Positions 32,671 through 45,669 of a DNA stretch of 64,000 nucleotides are shown here, piece after piece. Source of the DNA: Nissolia schottii (taxonomy: Eukaryota > Streptophyta > Magnoliopsida > Fabales > Fabaceae); the NCBI GenBank assembly GCA_003254905.1, contig QANU01094629.1, forward strand, positions 130,704-194,703, read 5' to 3'. Below the pieces are notes generated by a model. The model did no database searches. It worked only from the letters and a program-made list of their open reading frames with translations, and was not told the origin of the DNA. The number at the start of each line of letters is the position of its first letter. Within the stretch, counting starts at the first letter, position 1. Both the position numbers and the translations under genes were made by a program.

Positions 32671-35600
32671 ATGTGGATACTAGGATTAGCTGTGGTGGCT
32701 GTAATTGTCATCTATGCTTTTCACTGGATTTTTATGCTTAAATCATCAAAATATAGTAATATATCATCTCTCCCTCCGGGTTCCATGGGTCTTCCATTCA
32801 TTGGAGAGACCCTTCAATTGTTGATTCCTAGTTACTCACTGGACCTCCACCCTTTCATCACAAAGAGACTCCAAAGGTATACGACGCACTCCCTCCATCC
32901 ACCTTTAAATGTCATTTCTTTATTTTTAGATACATTAATTTAATAATTTGTATTAACTAAACTAGTATATTTATTTGTGTTGTGCACGAGTGATTATTGT
33001 CATGTTAATCATATAAATGTAATGACAATATTTGTGTTCTTTATTTACAAAATATTTGCATATGAAAAACATATTATTTTATGAATTTGCTTAAGTATAA
33101 ATTAAAAAAATTAAATACTAAAAATAAACGATTCAAGTAACAGATAAAGATGATAGAAATAGATTCTATCATTGTGTTGTCTTTTCTTATCTATCAAAAT
33201 ATTTTTAACTCGTCAGGTTGAATCAACCTACCTATCCATTGTTGACATGTTATTTATTTCAACAATTTTGTTACACGTACACCCTAAGCTCATACACCAT
33301 ACATACACCCGTATATAAGAATACAATGGATCCCCTCAAATAACCACTCACTCCGCTCTCACTCCCACTTTGACCCACTCGCGCGTCAAAAACATGTGTA
33401 TCTCAAAAACTTCTTGCTTCCATTTTCTTCCATTTTCTCTCTTCATTATCGCCACTCTCATCCTTCGTTCTCTCTTGACTCTCGTCACTGTCATCTCTCG
33501 TCGCTCTCTTCACTCTCGTACTCATATAAAAGATTGGGTACTCAAATCACATATATCAGATTCTGCAAAATACTTAACTGTAGCTTAAGTTTTATGCAAA
33601 CCTGTAAAGTTTTGTGCATGTTTGTGAAGTTTTGTGCATGTGAACTAACATTTATAAAGTTTGTCCATTAAAAATGTATAAATATTGTGAACTTATTTAT
33701 GTTTGAGTAAAATCACAGTGTTGGACACAAGTACGTCATATTTGTGAACACAGTCATATAATGTTTGTGCACTACAATCAAATTTCATATTCTGCAATAT
33801 TACTTAACTGTACATTAAGTAATATGCATATATATAAAGTTTATGCATTAGAATGTATAAAAGTGTGTGTACACATGTATGTGAACCAATTGTTATAAAG
33901 TATGTCCGCTAAAAATGTATAAATATTGTGAACTTATTTATCTTTGAGTAAAATCACAGTGTTGTACACAAGTATGTAATGTTTGTGCACACAATCATAT
34001 AAAGTTTCTGCACAGAGTCATATAAAATTTGTGCACTACAATCAGATTTCATATTCTACAATATTACTTAACTATACATTAAGTAATATGCATATATGTA
34101 AAGTTTATGCATTATAATGTATAAAAGTGTGCGTACACATGTATGTGAACCAATTGTTCTAAAGTTTGTCCACTAAAAATGTATAAATATTGTGACCTTA
34201 TTTATGTTTGAGTAAAATCACAGTGTTGTACACAAGTACGTAATGTTTGTGCACATAGTCATATAAAGTTTGTGCACAAAGTTATATAAAGCTTGTGCAC
34301 TACAATCAGATTTCATATTCTGCAATGTTACTTAACTATACATTAAAGTAATATGCATATATATATGTAAAGTTTATCCATTATAACGTATATAAGTAGC
34401 GCTGTCAAAATGAGCTCGGCCTGTTTACCTGGTTAAATGGACGGGATTTATATGCAAAAAATAGACCCGTGAAAATTTGAAAAAAAAATGGCACAGCCCG
34501 TTTAGGCCTGGCCCGCGGGCTAGCCCGTGAACCCGTGAAATATATATTTTTTATTTATAAAAAAATCAATTTTTTAAAAGTTTCATTTTGGACTCTAAAT
34601 TTTATTTTGGAGTTTGAGAGTTTACTTATAATTGAGCATGTTTAACTATTTGTTATGCTAAACTACTTAATTATATTTATATTGCTATACAGTTAAAATG
34701 CTATGACATAGATATTGATAAATTTTGCATTCTATTTCTCCGATGAGTGCCTACGCCCTACAAGTTGACATATACTTTCAAACCTTGTTTATTATTGATT
34801 AGTCTACGAGGAAGAGTTCCAATTGTGTTTTTGATCAATAACATAACAGTACTCACATCAATGTTATATGCCGTCATTTAATTAATGAAAGTTATATTAA
34901 TTCATGAATCGATTTGAAATAGCATTTGAAAGCATTTGATATCTTTCAAGCGAGATAGTTGAAGGAACAAAAAAGATAATATAATATCGCAATCAACCAT
35001 TTAAACTATTTCTTTCTAATTAATTACTTAATAGATAGACGATAAAAAATAGTTAAAATAGACTCAAATTTTATTTTTTTTAAAAAATAAACGGACTAGC
35101 GGGTTGATCCGTTTAGACCCGCAGATCGACTATAAACGAGCTAGATCCTAAAAATAGGCATAATTTTAGCCCGACCCGTTTGACACCCCTATATATAAGT
35201 GCGTGTTCACGTGTATGTGAACGAATTTTTATAAAGTTTGTTCATTCAAAATATATAAAGATTGTGAACTTATTTATGTTAATTTCACTAAACTTATTCC
35301 ATTAGATCCCCCATTAAATATTTCTTAATTTATATTTCAATATTCTCTTACATTTAAAATAAACATCATTAAGCCACTAGGATTGATCAAAAGAGGGATT
35401 TGGGTAGTTTGCATGAGATCTTAGTTTCACACCTCATTGTAATCAATGTAACAAAATAAACATCATTAAAAAAATTTGAAATAAATTTCTTACATACTAT
35501 TTTTACAAATTCAAATTTTAGGAGTTTTCTAACAACTAAAACAAAAAATATTTAATTATTTTTATTAAAAAAACACTAAGTTTTAATATATTTTATCTAA

Positions 35601-35722
35601 AATTACTCTCATATACTTCAAAAAATTTGTCACTTAATTTTATATATTAAAGTCTTTTATGGATGAACATACAAATACATATATAAAAATAATTTCGTAT
35701 AATACATAAATACTATACTATA

Positions 35723-35757
<35 letters not shown>

Positions 35758-38700
35758 GTCAAAAATGATATTTAAAAATCAACATAAAGAATATATACTT
35801 ACTAAATTCAAACCTACGATTGATCAGATAACATATTGGGTCAACAACGTTGGGCTTTTTTCTTTGATTTTAATCTAAAGTTACAATAATATTTTAGTTT
35901 TATCAGTTTCATTTTATAGTTAATTTTAGAGTTTAATTTTTATTCAATGAAAGTGTAGGTTTTTTACATTGTTGTTCTATATGATTTCTCAATTTACATT
36001 ATTTTTAATGGAGTGAGAGAAAATGTCAATCATTTATATTAATGTGATAATATTTAATTGGTCGATAATGTAAAAAAAAATTACATTGTCACTTGATAAA
36101 AATTAAACTCTTAATTTTCTGTGTTTAGTTTTAGGATTTAATTAAAAGACAATGTAAAAATGTTTTACACGGTCATCCAATCGTATACCCACATATTAGC
36201 ATATGCAGCTGAATATCACATTCACTACTTAAATAATTGGACTATCACCATTCCACCACCCACAAACAGCCACCACCATTGCTCCACCACTCACCAACGA
36301 CCACTCCCTCACTTCCACCACCCATCAACCACCATCACCTCCACTCCACCACCCACCATCTCTGATCTCATCATCCTTAACACCAAACAGATCGTCTTAA
36401 TACCCAACAACACCCAACCAAAGACAAATTGCAGTGATGGCTTGAGCAGGGAGGTCTGTTGACAAGAGAGAGGTAGAGAGAAGGAAAGATTGAGTATTAA
36501 GGAAATGGTGGCATAAAATGAAAATTGATTAAACAGTTTAGGTCATAAAAGTTATTTCATGTGTTTAAGTCGTGATTAACATTATAAGAGATTTTGGATC
36601 ACTAAAAGAAATAAAAATTAAGCGGGACTAAATATAAAACTTAGGCCCAATTCGATTAGCAGCGGTAGTAATTGATATTTTTTGTTGTATTGATGAATTA
36701 AGGTTCTGAATATTAGGGTTTTTGTGATGTTTATTGTCCCTTAATTAGTGTGGGTAGAATACTTTCTTTTTTCATAGGTTTTGTTCTAGTGAATTTTTTT
36801 ATGGGGTTTTTAATGAGGCTTGGCCTACGCTTGCTGAGTTTTGTAATCAATGGGCCCATTTAGCTATGTATTCTCTTGCCCATTCTTCGGGTTACATGAA
36901 TGGAAATAATGGGAAAAAAATATTAAGGTGGAGAAGTATACGAATTTGATACACAACCTTTATTTTTAGGAGACACAGTAACATTCACCATTAATTTATC
37001 TTTTGATTAGTCGTACTTTAATTCTTAAAATTTGTCACACTTCTTCAATTTAATTTGGGTATCGTTGTTGTTTTCGCCTTACAAATATAAATTTCCACAA
37101 CAATATTTCCTTTTTTTTTTTTTTTTTCAGATATGGTCCCATGTTTCGAACTAGTCTATTTGGTCAACCAGTTGTGGTATCAGCTGATGCAGAATTCAAC
37201 AACTACTTGGCTCAACAAGATGGCAAACTAGTTCAAATGTGGTTAGGTCCCTTAGAACAGGTTTTCCTGCCAGATGGTGAATCTCAAAGTGGGATATTTC
37301 AAGATGGTTCCTTTCACAAGTATGTTAGAAGCACTATTCTAAGTCAAGTTGGTGGTGAATGCATTAGAGAAAAGCTACTTCCACAAATGGAAGAGATGTG
37401 TAGAGAGAATTTGCGTAATTGGTCAGCTCAGACATCTGTTGATGTCAAACGATCCTCTGCCAAAGTAAATTTCTAGCTATCTAGAAAATGAGAGTTATAT
37501 CATGCTTTCATTTCAAATTAATTGATGATTTGATTATTTTGGTACGCCTTTCATTCAATATATCTAAACATAATTCTGCTGATTATTTTAACACATCTTA
37601 ACTATAATTGTATTATAAAGAGACATTAAGTTGAAGATGTGCCAAAATAATCGAAGAGACAATTATTTTGAAAGAGAATGGCGATTGTTCTTTGAGTTAT
37701 CATTCTTGTATTTAGCATATCCATTCACATTCTAAACTCGTGTAAATAATGATGATAGTTAATGGGTAAAGAATTGGATGGACACACTAGATTATAAGTA
37801 TGTTAAATATCATTATTCTCTGTTTTAAAAGTTTGAACACAACCTCATCTTTTTATGCCATGTGACAGATGATCTTTAACTTCTTCGGAAAGCATTATTT
37901 TGGGTATGATGCTAAAAAATTACCTGAGATGGAGAGAATAACAGAAGGATTGTCTGCTAATTTTCCAGAAGGGCTTATGGCAGTTCCCTTGAATCTTCCT
38001 GGCACCACGTACCACAAAACTTTAGAGGTAATGAATGTTAGTTAGACCAAACGGGGAGATTAGCAAGTATTATTCTTGAGATTTGTTAAAATTTCACATT
38101 ACTTCAATGTATGTGTGAAATTAGATTCAACCTTGGTTTTATATTTTGAGAGTGACTTATCATTTATGTGTTTTATGTTTTTAAAGTTTGTATAGAAAAT
38201 AGTGAAAACAATGAAAACACACGCAACTTAATGCCACATTTTTTTATTTACTATCCTTAAAAATTGTGTATTATAATGTAAAAAGGAATACTTTTATTAT
38301 AAAAGGTAACATTTTATAATACTTTAGGTCATTCTCACTTTAACAACCCCACAAAAAGTGTAGATTTAACTTCAATATACATTGCAAGAAAGACTACATT
38401 TTTAGAAAAAATGTTGCTTTTAATAAATGCTACACTTTTAAAATTACGACTACACTTTTTGCAAATTGCCAAAATGAGAGTGTTCTAAAGTATTGTTAAT
38501 TGTTGCTTTTCTTTTCAAGTGCAATTAATAAAAAGTAATAAACAACTGTAGTTTTAGCTCAACTTTATTTAGCAAAATGTAACTTTTGGCCAAATTGCTT
38601 TTATTATACAATTTTTTTTTTCAAATTGAAATGTCTCTCACGTCATTGATGTTTCATCCAGGAAGCAAAGAAAGCGATTAAACATTTCAAGACTATTTTG

Positions 38701-41700
38701 GAGGAAAGACTCAAATCACCAGAAAAATATAGAGATGATCTTATTGACCACGCAATCAAAGGCGTCAAGGATCAAAGTGATGAGAAGATTATGAGTGACG
38801 ATTTGATTGTCTACCTTGCAGCAGGAACCTTAATTGCTACTTGGTTGACACTTTCATTTTTCATGACGTTAATCTTCAATTTTTTGGCGGATCATCCTTC
38901 AGTCATTGAAGAACTAAGAGTGAGTATGCAAACATGTATAAGCTCATAGGCCTCTCGAGTCATATCTACATTATCTATTGGCACACTCTAGCTTTTGTTT
39001 GATTTTTTTTAAAAACGTCCTTCTTTTCGTTCTAAAATAATCATTAACAACTGAAGTAATGATAACGAGTATAATCAAAATTACTACTGATAATAATGAT
39101 TCAACAAAAAATAAATAGGATCATGAATCAATGCTAGACGCATCAAAGTGGTTATATACACACTTCCCTATATCTAGTACGAGAAAAAATATTTTTCCAT
39201 AAAAAAACAAAAAAAAGGGTCATTGCTTGTAACATTCAATGCCCCCAAAATCTCAAATTCATTTTTTTTAACGTGCCTGTCAAGTCCCTTTTTTTAATTT
39301 ATTTATTTCTTGGGTTTGTATATAATGAAATCTAAGAACACAATTGTGTTTTTATATTTTTTTAGTTAGTGTCTATATCTATAAGAAAATATAGGTAGCG
39401 CAAAAACAAATTTATTGACATAGAAACTCAGGCAGTTTTTTTTAAGAAGAAAAGAAACCATTGTAAGACATGTAATTGAATTAACCGATATAATTAGAGG
39501 ACTAATAATGTATTTTAGCCTATTTATTTATCAAAATAATGTAATCAAATTAAATTAACATTAATTTTGGCGATGATGATATGAATAAAGCGATATGACC
39601 TACTTAATCATTTAAGAGTCAATAATAACGTGACAGTTTGAAAATTGTATTCTTGGTTCTAGTTGAGTAGCTTTTTCAAGCAAATTTTTAGTTTGGCACA
39701 AGTTCAACACATTACTTTTAGATACACACAATAAAAGCACTAAAAGTGAGTCCTATTACTTATTATGTGTCATACTAATTATTTTTCGGTCTTATCACAT
39801 TAGACTCATTTTTATTGTGTGTGCCCAAGAAATACGTATTGAACTTATATCTAACCAAGAATTTCTTGCATTTACCATGTAAGTAACCCCAAAATTGACA
39901 TGTTTAACATTAAACAATGCAGCATATAATAGGAATTTCATTGTTGCTCTCTGACTATACCTATGATTTATCCACATATATATTATAGGTCGAACACGAG
40001 GAAATTCTCCGGAACAGAGATGAGTCGAGCTCTTCACTCACATGGAAGGAATACAAATCCATGAAATTTACCCAACAAGTCATGATTTGAAAAATCACAT
40101 TCATTATTATTTGGTCAATTAACAACGGAACCTTCATTAATCATGTAAATTAATGAAGTACTTGTTACGATGTGAATTTCAGGTAATCAACGAGGCTCTA
40201 AGGTTCTCACTTTTTTTACCTGGATTATTAAGAACAGTAGTGAAAGATATCCACGTAAAAGGTAGGCATATATATGCTCTCGTCCTCTCTAAATATTTCA
40301 AATTTTGTAGTACATGATGTTATGTTATAAACTTTATGAAATTAATTTACAGAATATACTATTCCCACTGGTTGGCTCATTATGGCTGTCACTCCTGCGC
40401 TTCATATGAACTCAGAAATATACAATGATCCACTTTCCTTTAATCCACGACGCTGGAAGGTACATAAGAAATTTTCTCTTAATTTTTGTTTTTTATCTTG
40501 TATTTATTCACTTTTAATATAGAGCACCGCTATTTGTAAACCTAAAAGCAACTACGTAACAGCCACCTAACATAGAAACAAATATTATAAAATAGAAAAA
40601 CAAATATTACACACCAGAAAAACAAAAATTGGCACTGAACATTTTTGCGTGTCTGTGCTCATGTGAGTTTAGAATTGCTACAAAACAATGAAACAAACAT
40701 TGTCACATAATGTTTCTGCGTGCCCATGCACACGTATGTTTAATATTGTTCATTTTCTGTGTTTGACAATGTTTGTTTTTCTATTTTATAATGTTTGCTT
40801 TTTGTTTAGGTGACTATTTTTTAAGAGTACAAATCGCATTTTTCTTTAATATATAGCTAAAAAATTTCATACTTTCTATACATAAATCATTCAAGGACCT
40901 CGACTCCTACACTGTGTCAAAAAATTTCAAGCCTTTTGGTGGAGGAATAAGACAATGTCCAGGAGCAGAGTTAACTAGAACTTTCACAGCCACCTTCCTT
41001 CATGTTTTGGTCACAAAATACAGGTATATAACACGTTAAGCAGCAATTTTATTTTATTTTATTTTATGCTATAATAAATCTTGATATCATGGTAAAGTTA
41101 TTGTCTTGTAACCAAGTCAAAGTCACAAATTCAAATATTGAAAATAATCCATCCAGTTGTAGGAGTAAGGATTCCTATATCTAAGTGGGCTCGTGCTCTA
41201 AAGTACCCTTGCTGCTTCAAATTATCTTCATGAAGTGTAGAACTATATACTCAAAAAACGGTATTTGTACACTTTAAAAAAAGTCACTCAACAAAGAAAT
41301 AAGCATTAAAAAACAGAAAAATAAGCATTACAACATTGAGATAGAAGCATTGTCATCAAACATTTCTATGCACCGATGCACAAGTGAGTTTAATATTGCT
41401 ACAAAATAGAGAAATAAACATTGTCACTGAACATTTCTATGTGTCCATGAACATGTGTATTTAATATTGTTTGTTTTATGTGTTTGACAATGTTTGTTTC
41501 TTTATTTTGTAATGTTTGTTTCTCTATTAGGTGATTGTTTTTGGAGGTGTACAAATAACAGAACTGCTATATACTCTATTAATTCCTTAATGATAGTCAT
41601 TCTAGGAAAATGGATTTATTTTCATATCTATAGTCACTTTTTAGCATTCCAATATAGAATTAATTATTTTATACCAATTTTACCCTTTAATAGATAGACG

Positions 41701-42185
41701 ATTAGTTAGTGGAGAGAAATGAGTCAACAAAGAATAATTTATTAATTTAAACTCACAATTTTGTAAAATTAAGATTATTTAAATATTTTTTTAGTTCTCG
41801 TGCCAAAACCTTAAACGACCATCATTAAGGATGAAGCGAGTATATTTTTATGCACATTCAGTGTATAGAGTTTAACAATATCGTATTCACGAATAGATCC
41901 TTTAAAATAATTATATGAGTTTAAATGTGATTTCTCATCATTAATTTTTTTGTTATTTATGTCATGCATAAATCTCACATTCTCAATTAATGGTGAGAAA
42001 TCACACGTAACCTCCCATAATAAAAAACTTAATTGAGAGGATTCACTCCATCATCTTGATCATTTGTTGAAATTTTGTTCATTGTTAGGTGGACAAAAGT
42101 CAAAGGAGGAAGAGTTGTTCGGAATCCCATTCTAGGTTTTAGCGATGCAGTGCATATCAAGATTTGGGAGAATAAGCATAACTGA
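32671..42185 (+). CDS. CYP87-like cytochrome P450
   Basis: Nine exons: 32671-32876, 37131-37464, 37869-38027, 38662-38919, 39989-40078, 40183-40261, 40353-40459, 40896-41023 and 42089-42185. All introns are GT-AG, phases agree, and the product is 485 aa. An N-terminal membrane anchor (residues 1-24) is followed by the hinge LPPGSMGLPFIGETLQ. The K-helix ExxR is E353-A-L-R356, FNPRRW precedes the heme loop, and PFGGGIRQCPG carries the heme-ligand Cys432. Stretches such as YGPMFRTSLFGQPVVVSAD and LNLPGTTYHKTLE resemble the CYP87 family (CYP85 clan, oxidation of triterpenoids or steroids at the ER). The I-helix reads ATWLTL (292-297), so the usual acid is Leu. Intron 1 is 4.3 kb, and introns 1, 3, 4, 7 and 8 hold transposons. 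The substrate is unknown. Confidence 0.9.
33271..34388. repeat. tandem array (about 265-bp units) in P450 intron 1, family-A-like
   Basis: It begins gttacacgtacaccc and tacaccatacatacacc, like the left end of MITE family A. From about 33560 a unit of roughly 260-265 bp repeats about three times, marked by aagtaatatgcatatat near 33814, 34079 and 34345. Each unit carries aatgtttgtgcac, gtgtgtacacatgtatgtga and agtaaaatcacagtgttg. The array is interrupted at 34396 by a hAT-like insertion and resumes at 35200-35290. A far-right terminal repeat was not found. Confidence 0.7.
34397..35191. mobile_element. non-autonomous hAT-like element in P450 intron 1
   Basis: This 795-bp element has inverted ends TAGCGCTGTCAAA and, complemented, TAGGGGTGTCAAA. 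Subterminal GGCC/GGGTC-rich blocks (agcccgtgaacccgtgaaa; gacccgcagatcgac) are present. A perfect 8-bp duplication tatataag flanks it (34389-34396 and 35192-35199), the hallmark of hAT transposition. It has no transposase and sits inside the tandem array, which it splits. Confidence 0.88.
38305..38506. mobile_element. foldback MITE in P450 intron 3
   Basis: The left arm (taatactttaggtcattctc ... acaaaaagtgtag) and the right arm (ctacactttttgcaaat ... gagagtgttctaaagtatt) are inverted copies. Total length is about 200 bp. Boundaries are approximate. Confidence 0.6.
39700..39846. mobile_element. foldback MITE in P450 intron 4
   Basis: The element begins aagttcaacac and ends gtattgaactt. Inner blocks atacacacaataaaa and tttttattgtgtgtgccc also pair, as do agtgagtcctatta and agactcat. 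It is about 147 bp. Confidence 0.65.
40529..40837. mobile_element. MITE family B, copy 2, in P450 intron 7
   Basis: It starts gctatttgtaaacctaaaa and ends tttttaagagtacaaatcgc, an imperfect terminal inverted repeat. The interior shares gaacatttttgcgtgtc and tttaatattg with the copies at 21260 and 41260. Confidence 0.72.
41085..41230 (+). mobile_element. decayed Au-type SINE fragment in P450 intron 8
   Basis: The run tggtaaagttattgtcttgt followed by aaagtcacaaattcaaat keeps the order and spacing of the Au SINE A box (TGGTAAAG) and B box (GGTTCGAGT-like), but with many substitutions. The remainder is too decayed to bound. Confidence 0.4.
41260..41559. mobile_element. MITE family B, copy 3, in P450 intron 8
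   Basis: Ends are ggtatttgtacactttaaaa and gtttttggaggtgtacaaat, imperfect inverted repeats. The interior matches copy 2 (aacatttctatg, tttaatattg, gtttgacaatgtttg). Two copies of this family therefore lie within 1 kb in neighbouring introns of one gene. Confidence 0.75.
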
Positions 42186-42687
42186 AATGAAAGTTGTAGT
42201 GCATACATAACAAGTATGATGGAAGTGTGCGTTATTAAATAAATAATTATGAGCTTTTGAATTGATAAAAGATTCAGTGCTCACAAGGATATACCTATCT
42301 CTTAAAACTCTCCCCATGTATTATGGCTATATGCCTATATTTGTAAGGAGGAGTTTATTCCAAGCTTTGAAATTATGTTCCTAAGATTCCCTAGAATGTA
42401 ATACCTAGATATGTCATTCTCTAGTATTCTAAAAAGCTTGTTTGTTTCGCAATTAAAATTCTTGAGAATGTGTTTTTAGAATTCAAGGGATAAATTATAT
42501 ATAAACTTGTTTGGTTTATAGTATATGTTCATGGAAATATGTATGTTTTATTTTATTATTTATATTGTTATAATTATTATAATTGAGCACCAGAAATCAT
42601 CTGGTTTGTTGTTACAACCTTTTATTCCCAAGTGGAAATGAGAAGGAATTTCCATGGATTTTATATTTGAGTTAACTTGAACACAAG

Positions 42688-43560
42688 CTGGGTTCATGCC
42701 ATATGGGTGATTGTCAACAAACTGACAAAGTCTGCCCCCTTTTCACCTATTAGGGGAAACAACCTAGTGGAAAGGCTTGCCCAATTGAACATTTAGATGA
42801 TTGTGAGGTTAAATGGAGTACCCTCTACCATTATTTCAGATAGAGACCAACATTTCCATTGAGCTTTTGGATGGATTTTTGAAAAAGCCTATGGGACAAA
42901 GTTGTCTTGAATTACTTCCTATCACCCTCAAATAGATGGACCATCTGAGAAGATGATTCATACTTTGAAGGATAGATTGAGAGTGTGTGCTTGGCCGACT
43001 TGAAAGTTGGGAAAAGCACTTATCGTTGATAGAATTTTCTTACAACAATAACTAACATGCTTACCCTCCTCCCCCAAATAAACAATAGCTATTATGCTTG
43101 CATAGTTATGCCACCGTATGAAGTCTTTTACCATTGAAAGTGCCAATCTCCTTTATCTTTGTATGATTCTAGTGAGAAGAGTCTATTGGATCCTGATTTA
43201 GTTGGATAGACCACTGAGCATATTTAGAGGATTAGGAACATGATTCTCATGGCATAGAGTCATCAAAAGAGTTAAGCCAATAAGAGGAGAAAACCTACAT
43301 GATGTCTTCCATGTCTCCCATTTGAGGAATTGTCAATTAGATCTGAGTCGTGTACTTGAATCGGTACAATATAGTTAAGAGATGACTTGACCTTCAAGTT
43401 ACCATCGATGAAATCATCGACCTCAAGGTCAAATAACTAAGGAACAAGATTGTTCCTTTAGTCTGGGTAACATGGGTAATGGATAATCTTGAGAAACATT
43501 TGTGCGAACTCAGTTCAAGATGCGGGAAGAGTTTCTAGATCTATTTACGAGAAACGAATT
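42688..43560 (+). pseudogene. Ty3/gypsy integrase remnant (Tekay/Del-like)
   Basis: Conceptual translation with stops and frame changes gives VWVIVNKLTKSAPFSPI, GVPSTIISDRDQHF, FEKAYGTKLS, TSYHPQIDGPSEKMIHTLKD, then LDRPLSIFRG and HDVFHVSHLR. These are the integrase core and C-terminal region of plant chromovirus-type gypsy elements (relatives read DRLTKSAHFIP, SDRD, SYHPQTDGQSER). Several in-frame stops show it is inactive. It lies about 500 bp past the P450 stop in the same orientation. Confidence 0.85.
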
Positions 43561-43585
43561 TAGGCAAAATTAAGGAGAGTAAAAA

Positions 43586-44700
43586 TGTAATACCCTCAAT
43601 TTGTCATGTCCTAAATGTCGTGACTGGCATGTAAGGGATACTGATCCTTATGAAACCCCTTGACTAACACTGCTTTGGAAAGCATATACAAATTTAATTA
43701 AAACAATTAATAAGCTATATACAACAACCACTTAAATACATACTTACATTACTAACTATTCATAAAATCCTTACTCAATCGTCAAAATAAGATAGCTCAA
43801 TTTACTAAAACCATAAAGCGTGACGTTCGAAGACCCTACTTGTATCATAATTGGATCATTCCATGATAATTCACAATGATAACACTAAGGCTAACCTCTA
43901 TCTTGCCCCACTACAAAGTGGAGACTTGCCAAGATTGGCGACTGCTAGCATCTATGGAGCTAAAGGAACAAAACCTCATCACTGGAACTATTTGAAATAT
44001 CAACATGATAAGGGGTGAGTCAACGCTTAGTGAATAAAGACACCCACGGTGCACATGGGACAATTATAAAACGTGAACACTCATAATGCTTTATACTATA
44101 AAAACACACACACACATATATATAACATGTAGACTATAGAGCATATAATTATTATTCACAATAACAATATAATTAACATCGCATCAGCACATAGACATCG
44201 TCATATCATAAACATACAGTTTATCATAAATATTATTAATCGAAATATATTTGAACCATACTTACAGAATTCCATGTTAATATATATCACACTGCGTATG
44301 TAAGGACCTTATTGTAAAAATCCAATTTCTAGTTTAACATTAATCACCAAGGTAAAAACATAACGCTAGACTTGGAAAACTTAGCATAAACTCGATTTAA
44401 CTCAATTTAACAATGAACTTGAAAACACCAGCAATTTCACCAAATCGATTTAACACTATAAAACCCCCTTTGTAACCCGAATTGGTCCCTAAGTCCCACA
44501 AATTCAATTTTCTCAAAAAAATCCATTTTACTCACAAATACTCTTGTATGGCCCAAATTTCTACAGTTTCACCAAGATTTACAAAAACAAAAAAGACCCA
44601 TTTTTCTCCCAAATAACTTAAACACGCCCAAAATCAACATCAACAACTCCTATGTTTACCAAAATCTCATTTTTACACATACTAAACTCAGTGTTACACC
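43586..44700 (+). repeat. start of the 3' LTR of the gypsy remnant
   Basis: Directly after the integrase remnant, a purine-rich tract (taaggagagtaaaaa) is followed by TGTAATACCCTC. That is the order polypurine tract then LTR start expected for a plus-strand gypsy element. The LTR end is not clear. It may extend to about 44700, before the other retroelement remnant. Confidence 0.5.
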
Positions 44701-44774
44701 GATAACCCCATAAACACCATTTTACTCGAAAAACACACATACCACTGAGACAACAACCACAACACACCTACTCA

Positions 44775-45660
44775 TCACAAGCCTATCTGAACTTCTTCAA
44801 TCTCACCTTCCAGTTGCGATCTCTCCTCTGGCGGCCTATCTCGTACATCCAAATCAATCTTAAAGGATTCCGACACATCACTCTGAATCTTTCTCTTCCC
44901 AACAATATCGAGACTAACATTGTATGCACGATGAGACGCTACTTGATTAGCTTTAACACACAACATGTCCCCCAACTCTGATGGGAATTTCATTGCCAAA
45001 CAAGCCGTTGAAATTACAGCACCTATTTTGTTCAAAGTAGGCCTTCCAATGATAGCAATTTAGGCCAAAGCATAATCTACCACTAGAAACTCTACCTTGG
45101 TTGTCCAACATAAAGGAATATCCCCAAACGTCACATACAAAGTGATATAACCATCCGGTCACACTCACTCACCTGAAAATCCTACCAAATCTGCATCATA
45201 TGGAAGCAAGTTGGATTCTTTCAATCCCAACCTATTAAATACATCTCGGTACAGAATATCAACCGAACTTTCTTGATCTATAAATACTCTTTTTAAATTA
45301 GCATTTGCAACAATAGCAGTGATGACCATTGGATCATCATGCCCTGACATCACACCAACCTCATCTGCACTAGAAAAAAAAAATAACAGTCATGCCCAAA
45401 GGTTTTCTCAGAGTATAGTACTCTGACAAGACCCTCATGACATCCTTCAAATGCTTTTTCCTAGCATTCTGAGAAATACCACCACCAGCAAAACCTCCTG
45501 AGATAGTATTCACTGTCCTAGTTATGACTTGCTCCTTCTTGACAGGTTGTTATCTTCGAACATACTTTGCAAGCTTCCCTTCTTGTACTAACTCCTCAAT
45601 AGCATCCTTCAGATCCTGAAAATGATCGATTTTATGGCCAAAACCTGCAAAGACACTTTG
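44775..45660 (-). pseudogene. Ty3/gypsy gag-protease remnant of another lineage
   Basis: Minus-strand frames read, in order: a gag tail (HKIDHFQDLKDAIEELVQEG, near 45640-45560), a retropepsin region with VFIDQESSVDILYRDVFNRL (the DxGSS active-site motif is changed to DQESS) and LLPYDADLVGFSGE, and then NKIGAVISTACLAMKFPSEL. This is the gag-protease order of Tat/Ogre-type gypsy polyproteins. Frameshifts and stops break it. It lies opposite in orientation to the integrase remnant at 42688. Confidence 0.8.
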
Positions 45661-45669
45661 ACGCCCAAG

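Noticed and set aside
34397..35191. Possible protein-coding content of the hAT-like element
   Set aside because: Stops in every frame and no transposase motif; it is non-autonomous.
36160..36462. 100-codon frame rich in His/Pro/Thr
   Set aside because: Low-complexity CCACCA-type repeats inside P450 intron 1; no coding evidence.
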